Assembly: GCA_016929205.1 (NCBI GenBank)
Contig: JAFGJF010000255.1
Span: 1-11,412, forward strand
DNA from: Anaerolineae bacterium
GTDB taxonomy: Bacteria; Chloroflexota; Anaerolineae; JAFGEY01
Length of the DNA stretch: 11,412 nt
Direction: 5' to 3'
The position numbers were made by a program, and so were the translations under genes. The notes under the pieces were generated by a model. It searched no databases. It was not told the origin of the DNA and saw only the letters and a program-made list of their open reading frames with translations. Within the stretch, counting starts at the first letter, position 1, and each line of letters begins with the position of its first letter. Shown in pieces: positions 7,301 to 11,412 of the stretch.

Positions 7301-8209
7301 AAAGCGATCGTCGACGTCGCTCCAGCGCCGTTAACCCTCGAGGACATCGAGCCCGCCCTGCTCGAGATCGCCGGTCATTTTGACGGTTTCGTCGGCCTGT
7401 ACGTGCAGGACCTGACCACCGGGCAAGAGATCCGCCACAACAGCTACGTGACCACCTCGGGGATGAGCATGATCAAAGTAGCGATCATGGCCACCGCCTA
7501 CCGCACGCTGCCGCAGCCTTTTCCCGCTGAACTGCAAGATGCCATCGCCCAGATGATCGCCCACAGCATCAACGAGAAATCAAATTACGTCATCCTTCAG
7601 ATCGGCGAAGGCGATTTCGCCACGGGCCTGGCGCGGATCAACGAAACGCTGTCCGCGCTGGATATGCGCCAGACCTATATCCGCTCGGCGTACCGCACCG
7701 AAAAAGGGCCGTTTTACGACCCGATTGACGTACCCGAACGCCCGGCTGCGGACATTCCGCCAGCAGAGCGTATCGACCTGTGGCCCGACACGGCGATGCA
7801 GACCTCGCTCTCCGACCAGGCCAGCTTGTTCCAGGCGCTCTATGCGGGTTCGCAAGGCGGCGGCAAACTGCTGGCAGCCTTTCCCAACCTGACCGCCGCC
7901 GACTGCCAGGCGATGCTGGAGCTGCTCAGGACCAACCCCACGCGCACCTTTTTGGGGCCGGGTTTCGACGATCAGATCCCGATGGCCCACAAGAACGGCT
8001 TTGGCGGTGGCGGGTATACCGACGAACGGATGAATGTCGGCGTTATCTGGCCGCCGGGAGGACGCCCCTATCTCGTCGGGCTGTACCAGTGGGACAAAAT
8101 CGAGTGGATCCACTGGCTGCGCGTCTGGCCGCAGCAGATCGAATTGTCGAGGACGTTGTATAATTACTTTACAATGCCCGAACCGTTGCCACCACCCCGG
8201 CAACCATAG
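4349..8209 (+). CDS. Exported fusion protein: five-bladed glycosidase-like propeller, TM hairpin, serine hydrolase
   Basis: One uninterrupted frame gives 1286 residues. Layout: signal peptide 1-24 (MKRLLLSFLIPLLLL...GHA); five propeller blades about 97-391, resembling the GH43/GH32/GH130-like glycosidase fold; a beta-sandwich about 392-500; an Ig-like domain about 500-600; a Pro/Thr linker 608-638; membrane helix 644-670; a short basic loop (RWWHRRWWRH); membrane helix about 692-711; PG-binding-like repeats about 720-1000; and a C-terminal serine hydrolase with S1040-M-I-K1043, S1073-I-N1075 and K1215-N-G1217. The basic loop should be cytosolic, placing both halves outside the cell. The C-terminal part parallels the preceding gene in domain order and motifs (SGMSMIK versus AGMSILK). 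The start overlaps the upstream stop by 4 nt, so expression is probably coupled. No substrate can be named; catalytic acids of the propeller were not assigned, so it may bind rather than cleave glycans. Confidence 0.85.
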   Translation: MKRLLLSFLIPLLLLANPPAPGHAPSPAAARSLTAQQAADPPLVWIHTTQADWMSGERDHLDVRTLDALGTPYRFDHDIRGAMRLRSRPGPWSEHPANPIVVPGEAGEWDDAVISEAKVIYDGKTYHMWYAGRWRHPEGLKTPMDLGYATSSDGVHWEKYHANPVLKRGPLGGYDENIVSAPAILYDSQRFHMWFSAVDFDGDWSINYATSFDGVKWTKSDANPLLTESHDHRWDAVYLAEPFVLYNGTEFQMWYNGASAQTNTLLGYATSPDGIEWTRFAENRPVLSVAADGAWDDFAVARASVMFDGERYQMWYEGHSGGTWRIGYATSPDGVEWQRGPDNPIVELGEQGTWDSQVASEPNVIFDGQTYRMYHSGYDGDRYRVGLVTAPAVYDERGVFGSPPVGGNTPVTWGMLACDLSLPAQTGVTFEVATGNDGETWSEWIDAASLQATKPFSGVHEIDLYDLDLPDSRFLRYRATLTTSDPAVSPLIREIAVSEAVPDFKMTLLQDQISLHPGQRAEVTVSLQARHGFTSPVHLSVKNLPDSIAATWSPGFIMPPGSTTLNLEAEADALPGTMTLTLEATDSGLAHEIALSLTLLEPLSTARPTPSPLPSATFTPPPARGATPTPAPPPPPPQADHTGLWLGGSITAAGSLLLLAWVLALILLHPPEAAEGEQAPQRWWHRRWWRHWAWAIVMILIAAAGITFTWQQQDKQRQAAAEYQTLIDGWPTGQDAPAPWLGEAQIREAVEARIERPYLRPLTITALDQTALLDVTDLGFQSNVDEFVAWALAANETNSGQVALEAFLNSGQIEGESPAFSYTIDDALLRAFVQDMAQEIERPLVKPVIDETDLIVSAGQAGITLPVEAAVLKMKAAIQDPAINRVDLDVTIVEPERIDLDVTIAHIASAWNEPPVPAAMVPVTIPFDSERWLGGEAKPEDWTPTRPMTGYTFLPGRMGWTLDITTAKQIVQDTLRSDAQDVSFKAIVDVAPAPLTLEDIEPALLEIAGHFDGFVGLYVQDLTTGQEIRHNSYVTTSGMSMIKVAIMATAYRTLPQPFPAELQDAIAQMIAHSINEKSNYVILQIGEGDFATGLARINETLSALDMRQTYIRSAYRTEKGPFYDPIDVPERPAADIPPAERIDLWPDTAMQTSLSDQASLFQALYAGSQGGGKLLAAFPNLTAADCQAMLELLRTNPTRTFLGPGFDDQIPMAHKNGFGGGGYTDERMNVGVIWPPGGRPYLVGLYQWDKIEWIHWLRVWPQQIELSRTLYNYFTMPEPLPPPRQP
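4637..5521 (+). repeat. Five tandem propeller-blade repeats inside the fusion gene
   Basis: Each blade follows the same plan: an N-P-[IVL] entry strand, a [WY]D pair (residues 109, 174, 234, 295, 354), a MWY-type strand (M128, M193, M253, M314, M373), then [GN]YATSxDGxxW (residues 147, 207, 267, 327; GLVTAP at 386 in the last). The first four YATS markers are exactly 60 residues (180 nt) apart, and their codons are nearly identical (TACGCSACGTCG). Five blades match the five-bladed fold of the glycosidase clans named for the gene. Confidence 0.85.
7005..7061 (+). repeat. In-frame 36-bp tandem duplication in the fusion gene
   Basis: The same 21 bases occur at 7005-7025 and 7041-7061, a period of 36 bp. 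They encode DLDVTI at residues 887-892 and 899-904, separated by VEPERI. It looks like a 12-codon local duplication at the end of a PG-binding-like repeat. Confidence 0.7.
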
Positions 8210-8314
8210 TGGGGAAAGACAGAAAAAAGTAGTGATTAGTCAAGTCTTAGCAACCGATGAACACTTGGGCGCCGACAGCAGCCTCGGTATTATTCGTTTA
8301 TTTTCAATCTCCCT

Positions 8315-8342
8315 TTGAAATCTCGCTGATTTGTGGTAGAAT
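8315..8342 (+). promoter_or_regulatory. Promoter of the restriction-modification island
   Basis: TTGAAA (8315-8320) and TAGAAT (8337-8342) are separated by 16 nt. Transcription would begin near 8349, followed by GGGAGAG at 8361-8367 and the ATG at 8373. Promoter, ribosome site and start codon of the first gene therefore survive even though that gene is cut short. Confidence 0.55.
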
Positions 8343-8372
8343 AGATGTTCGAGAGAGATTGGGAGAGACAAA

Positions 8373-8480
8373 ATGGAGTTTTTGGATACAATTCTTCACG
8401 GCGATTGCAAGGAGATTGTCAAGCAGTTGCTTGACGATTCAAAAATAGTAGCGGCTTCGGTAATAATGTATCCAGTCTAG
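8373..8480 (+). pseudogene. N-terminal remnant of a DNA methyltransferase (N4/N6 type)
   Basis: A 35-codon frame starts at ATG 8373 behind a good ribosome site (GGGAGAG, 8361-8367) and ends at TAG 8478-8480. The start, MEFLDTILHGDCKEIVKQLL followed by DDS, matches the usual opening of beta-class (CcrM/HinfI-like) DNA methyltransferases. In those enzymes this segment (ILxGDCxEIxxxLPDxS) runs straight into the catalytic DPPY motif. Here the similarity ends after DDS (residue 23); neither DPPY nor a SAM-binding FxGxG motif follows. Intact relatives are several hundred residues long, so nearly the whole enzyme is missing. It lies directly ahead of a nuclease-like gene, as in restriction-modification operons. 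The match is short and from memory; an unrelated 35-residue peptide is the alternative. Confidence 0.55.
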
Positions 8481-8512
8481 AAAACCTTGTTGGCATTCTG
8501 GGATGCGTGACT

Positions 8513-9703
8513 ATGTCCAAAAGAAAGAGAAAAGGCAGTTTTGCCCAAAGACTTCTGAATCTCATTTCTGAGCCAGAATTCATAAAGTTTGAGAACATCC
8601 TCAGTGAGCCCAATTTTTTTAGAATTGTCGGACGTTCACATTACGAACGATGGCATTCATCATTTTTTGGTTGGCTCCTGGATGTCAGTGGTTCCCATCT
8701 ACTTTCTGATTATGTATTGAGGCGATTTTTATTGTTGCTTCTTGATGATAAATGTCTGAAGGCTTCTTCCCACTCTGAACTCTTTTTAGCTAATATTTTG
8801 CCCATTGTTGACTTTTCAGATATTGAGGTCACACCCAATGAGTATCTCCCCACTGAAACAAGCGTTTCAGGCGTAGGCAGGTTTGATGTATTTTTGGCTG
8901 CACGTTATGTTGACGAGTCGGGTAATTCCGGCAATTTGAACATAGTTTTCGAGTTTAAAATAGACACAAAACCAGACAGCAAGCAATCAACTAAATATGC
9001 TGATTGGTTACTCGAAAATCATCCAAAGGATGCTAATTTCTTGGTATATCTCACTCCGAATCTGCAAGATAGCTCAGAGGCTACCGTTGGGGATAAGAGA
9101 TGGTATTGTTTGGATTACCAATTGCTCAATGATAAACTGCTAATTCCTCTTTTAGACCATCCCAATCTCAATGAAAAAGTTAAACCATTTATTATTCAAT
9201 ACATAAAGAATCTGAAAACGCGATATAGAGGAATCAAAATGGCAATCACAAATGAGGAGAAAAGGTTGGCTCTGGCGTTGTATGAAAAGTACAGCGATGT
9301 ATTTGACTCAATCTATGATGCTCTTGTGTCTACAGGGACCATTGACTTTACTACCTCTGAAGTAGTGGAGGGCAAAGGTAGAACTTCTGGACGATTAGCT
9401 GTAAGAGTTGACAACAAGGTGTTTTCGAATGAGACATTGAGATTGCTTTTCGAAGATGTGCTAAAATATCTTGTCAATCAAGGTTATGTGTTAACGCTTC
9501 CTTTGCCCTGGGGATCAAGTAAACAACGATATATAATAACTAATGAAAATCCACCTACACATCCGAATGGTCGACCGTTTTTCTATCCAGTTGATTTTGA
9601 GGGGTATACAATGGAGAGTCATTATGCTAGAGATAGAGGGATGAAGGTTTTGAACGACCTGTGTGACAAATTGGAGATAGAGTTTGAATCTATTGAAACG
9701 TAA
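8513..9703 (+). CDS. PD-(D/E)XK nuclease superfamily protein (PDDEXK_4-like)
   Basis: This 396-residue protein is not membrane bound and has no signal peptide. The N-terminal third carries the pattern of PDDEXK_4-type nucleases: E45 in HYERWH, then FFGWLLDVSGSHLLSDYVLRRFL. It is followed by D125 in GRFDVF and E147-F-K149 in IVFEFKID, giving the E...D...ExK metal-binding set of the superfamily. A glutamine (SKQSTKYADWL) follows as in many members. The C-terminal 200 residues are not recognised; charged helices around GRTSGRLAVRV may bind DNA or a partner. ATG 8513 is preferred over GTG 8507 because TGGGA (8499-8503) is 9 nt from the former and only 3 nt from the latter. Codon use is AT-rich, unlike the flanking genes. 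It could be a restriction enzyme, an accessory of the adjacent PmeII-like system, or an independent defence protein. Confidence 0.8.
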   Translation: MSKRKRKGSFAQRLLNLISEPEFIKFENILSEPNFFRIVGRSHYERWHSSFFGWLLDVSGSHLLSDYVLRRFLLLLLDDKCLKASSHSELFLANILPIVDFSDIEVTPNEYLPTETSVSGVGRFDVFLAARYVDESGNSGNLNIVFEFKIDTKPDSKQSTKYADWLLENHPKDANFLVYLTPNLQDSSEATVGDKRWYCLDYQLLNDKLLIPLLDHPNLNEKVKPFIIQYIKNLKTRYRGIKMAITNEEKRLALALYEKYSDVFDSIYDALVSTGTIDFTTSEVVEGKGRTSGRLAVRVDNKVFSNETLRLLFEDVLKYLVNQGYVLTLPLPWGSSKQRYIITNENPPTHPNGRPFFYPVDFEGYTMESHYARDRGMKVLNDLCDKLEIEFESIET

Positions 9704-9738
9704 AATCTTGAAAATGTGAGGTGGGGAGCATATCATTA

Positions 9739-10228
9739 ATGGAAAGACTGAACTTGGATTATGTTCAAGAATATGTCAATACAAATATTGTTGACTACGA
9801 CCGCCACCAAAAAAAACTTCTTGACAAACTCACCTTATAATGCTCCCCAAAAACTGGCCCAAGATTTACGCGATGCCGTGACGCGCGTCAAGCAGTCTAG
9901 GACGGCACTAAGTGTTCAGCCAGTGCTTGGCATTTGCTACGGCAAAACACGAACCGCCCATACTCGTGATGGCTATCTGAAGGTCGTAGGACAGAATTTT
10001 TGGTACTTGATCAGCGAAAACCGCAATCTTTACACCGACATCATCGAGCCGATTGGCTACCGCGCCAAGGCGCATAACGAAACATTTTGTACCGAGCGAG
10101 ACAAGGTTGTCAACCGTTTTACAGGGCAGTTCATTGAGCGGTTCTGCATCAAAGATGGTGCGATCGATTGGGTCAAGCTGGTTGAATTCAACAGTGGCAA
10201 CTATGACCTGGATCGATTTCTCCCCTAA
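9739..10228 (+). pseudogene. PmeII-like type II restriction endonuclease, two ends joined with the core missing
   Basis: ATG 9739, behind GAGGTGGGGAG (about 9717-9727), encodes MERLNLDYVQEYVNTNIVDY and ends at TAA 9838-9840 after 33 codons. This resembles the N-terminus of PmeII-family restriction endonucleases. From about 9839, in the +2 frame, the family's C-terminal part follows: VLGICYGKTRT, VGQNFWYLIS, LYTDIIEPIGYRAKAHNE, IDWVKLVEFNSGNYD, ending at TAA 10226-10228. The expected middle of roughly 150-200 residues, with the nuclease core, is absent. The C-terminal frame is open from 9761, but the residues it encodes before about 9839 look like out-of-frame translation of the N-terminal piece. 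Composition steps from 21/60 G+C (9781-9840) to 34/60 (9841-9900), so the halves may come from different copies. An A8 run at 9809-9816 could also permit slippage between the frames. The family name is from memory; catalytic activity is not expected. Confidence 0.65.
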
Positions 10229-10242
10229 ATTTCCGATGACCT

Positions 10243-11412
10243 ATGCCTATTCACATTCTGCCCGATAATGTAGCCGCCAAAATCGCCGCCGGTGAGGTGA
10301 TCGAACGACCGGCGTCGGTGGTCAAGGAATTGATCGAAAACGCCATCGATGCCGGGGCGACGACGATCCACATCGAGATCCGCCAGGCCGGCCGCCGCCT
10401 GATCCGCGTCAGCGACGACGGCTGCGGCATTCCCGCCGGCGAGGTCGAGGTGGCTTTTGCCCGCCACGCGACGAGCAAGCTGCAAACGGTACAAGACCTG
10501 GATCACATTCGCACCCTGGGCTTTCGCGGCGAGGCGCTGGCCAGCGTGGCTGCCGTGGCGCGGGTAACCATGACCACCCGGGCAAGCGACGGGCAGGTCG
10601 GGACGCGGGTCCAGATCGCCGATTCGCACATCTCCCACCGCGAACCGGGCGCGCACCCCCGGGGCACGACGATCAGCGTCGAAAACCTCTTTTACAACGT
10701 GCCGGCGAGGCTCAAATTCCTGAAACAAGATGCGACCGAGCGCAAGCACGTCGACGCACTCGTCACCCGCTACGCGATGGCCTACCCGCACCTCCGCTTT
10801 TCGCTGGAAAACGACGACCGCCTGTCTTTTCATTCTCCCGGCAGCGGCGAGCTGTTTGACGTGTTGATCGAGGTCTATGGCCTCGAGATCGCCAATGCCA
10901 TGATCCGCATTGGCCATCCAAATGACCAGGAAACAAGTGCGGACCGTCTTTACGTCTGGGGCTATGCCAGCCGACCCGATACGAACCGTGGCACCCGCGA
11001 GCACATTACCCTGTTTGTCAACGGGCGCTGGATCCAGGACCGGGGATTGACCTTTGCCGTCGAACAGGCCTATCACACCCTGCTGCCCGCAGGACGCCAC
11101 CCGCTGGCCGTGCTGTCGATCTCGGTGCCGCCGCACGAGGTAGACGTGAACGTGCACCCGGCCAAGAGCGAGGTGCATTTCCAGCACCGCAACGACGTCT
11201 TTCGCGCCGTACAACGCGCCGTGCGCACTGCCCTGCTCGAAGGCGCGCCCGTCCCGCAGGCCGGCAGCCGGGCCGGGCAGTGGGGCACGGGCGGATGGCA
11301 GGAACGGCGAGAGATGCTGGCAAGCGCCGGCGCGCGGGCCACACAGGCGGCGATGGATTTACACCGTCCGGCCGGAACAGAGCGCGAGCCGTGGTGGTTT
11401 GGCGACAAAGAA
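10243..11412 (+). CDS. mutL: DNA mismatch repair protein MutL, 5' part
   Basis: The frame is open from ATG 10243 to the window end (390 codons). It contains the GHKL ATPase and transducer domains; the C-terminal dimerisation domain lies beyond. MutL couples MutS mismatch recognition to strand incision in the cytosol. Motifs: E29 (catalytic base) and N33 in ELIENAIDAGA, D58 and G60 in SDDGCGI, RHATSKL at 74-80, TLGFRGEALASV at 91-102, GTTISVENLFYNVPARLKFL at 141-160, and the conserved NVHPAKSEVHF strand further on. E29 and N33 keep the same numbering as in E. coli MutL, which supports this start. It begins 14 nt after the PmeII-like remnant. No Shine-Dalgarno is visible, so its promoter may lie inside the island or the start may be leaderless. 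Confidence 0.96.
   Translation, partial: MPIHILPDNVAAKIAAGEVIERPASVVKELIENAIDAGATTIHIEIRQAGRRLIRVSDDGCGIPAGEVEVAFARHATSKLQTVQDLDHIRTLGFRGEALASVAAVARVTMTTRASDGQVGTRVQIADSHISHREPGAHPRGTTISVENLFYNVPARLKFLKQDATERKHVDALVTRYAMAYPHLRFSLENDDRLSFHSPGSGELFDVLIEVYGLEIANAMIRIGHPNDQETSADRLYVWGYASRPDTNRGTREHITLFVNGRWIQDRGLTFAVEQAYHTLLPAGRHPLAVLSISVPPHEVDVNVHPAKSEVHFQHRNDVFRAVQRAVRTALLEGAPVPQAGSRAGQWGTGGWQERREMLASAGARATQAAMDLHRPAGTEREPWWFGDKE

Larger units (their letters stand above)
8210..10242. other. AT-rich island with a decayed restriction-modification locus
   Basis: Composition changes sharply after the fusion gene. By hand count 7861-7920 is 40/60 G+C, whereas 8701-8760 is 18/60. Host-like composition returns in mutL. 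All genes inside (methyltransferase remnant, PD-(D/E)XK protein, PmeII-like remnant) are restriction-modification types. No transposase, integrase, tRNA or flanking direct repeat was found. The stretch 8210-8314 holds no gene or clear terminator that I can see. Boundaries are set by flanking genes, not by a visible junction. Confidence 0.7.

Noticed and set aside
8103..8114. Perfect 12-bp palindrome AGTGGATCCACT near the end of the fusion gene
   Set aside because: It lies inside conserved coding sequence with no further symmetry; chance is sufficient.
8210..10242. Search for insertion-sequence ends, integrase, tRNA or CRISPR repeats in and around the island
   Set aside because: No transposase-like frame, terminal inverted repeat, target duplication, tRNA or repeat-spacer pattern could be seen.
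10225..11408. Long minus-strand frames opposite mutL
   Set aside because: mutL motifs on the plus strand are unambiguous; the antisense frames are compositional shadows.

Overview
The window is most likely chromosomal DNA from a GC-rich, probably uncultured bacterium. It resembles Chloroflexota, perhaps Anaerolineae. That guess rests on the high G+C coding style, GTG starts, 4-nt gene overlaps, a leaderless-type start, and a large exported protein with a Thr/Pro-rich linker. No rRNA or phylogenetic marker was searched, so it is tentative.

Layout. (1) 1-540: 3' end of a LacZ-type (GH2) beta-galactosidase. (2) 637-876: acyl carrier protein, acpP, converging on (3) 952-2076 (minus strand): an aldo/keto reductase with two C-terminal Cys clusters for 4Fe-4S binding; a strong hairpin lies between them. 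(4) 2077-2358: a divergent promoter region with a near-consensus sigma-70 promoter for the reductase, a two-tier palindrome, and an extended -10 promoter placed so that the next gene is probably leaderless. (5) 2359-8209: a tightly coupled three-gene operon with 4-nt overlaps. It encodes a Nudix hydrolase, a membrane-anchored serine hydrolase of class A beta-lactamase fold, and a 1286-residue fusion protein. The fusion joins a signal peptide, a five-bladed glycosidase-like propeller, two beta-sandwich domains, a Pro-rich linker and a two-helix membrane hairpin to a second serine-hydrolase module homologous to the preceding gene. (6) 8210-10242: an AT-rich island holding what looks like a scarred restriction-modification locus. 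It has an intact promoter and first codons of a DNA methyltransferase, an apparently intact PD-(D/E)XK nuclease-like protein, and the two ends of a PmeII-like restriction endonuclease with the middle missing. (7) 10243-11412: the 5' part of mutL, back at host-like composition.

How the genes relate. The operon appears to build a cell-envelope system: a cytosolic Nudix enzyme is translationally coupled to two exported, membrane-tethered proteins. Both carry peptidoglycan-binding-like (VanW/PG_binding_4-type) regions and SxxK/SxN/KxG active-site motifs, and one also carries a sugar-binding or sugar-cleaving propeller. The island is unrelated to its neighbours in composition and content and is best read as a decayed defence cassette between that operon and mutL. 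acpP and mutL are ordinary housekeeping genes.
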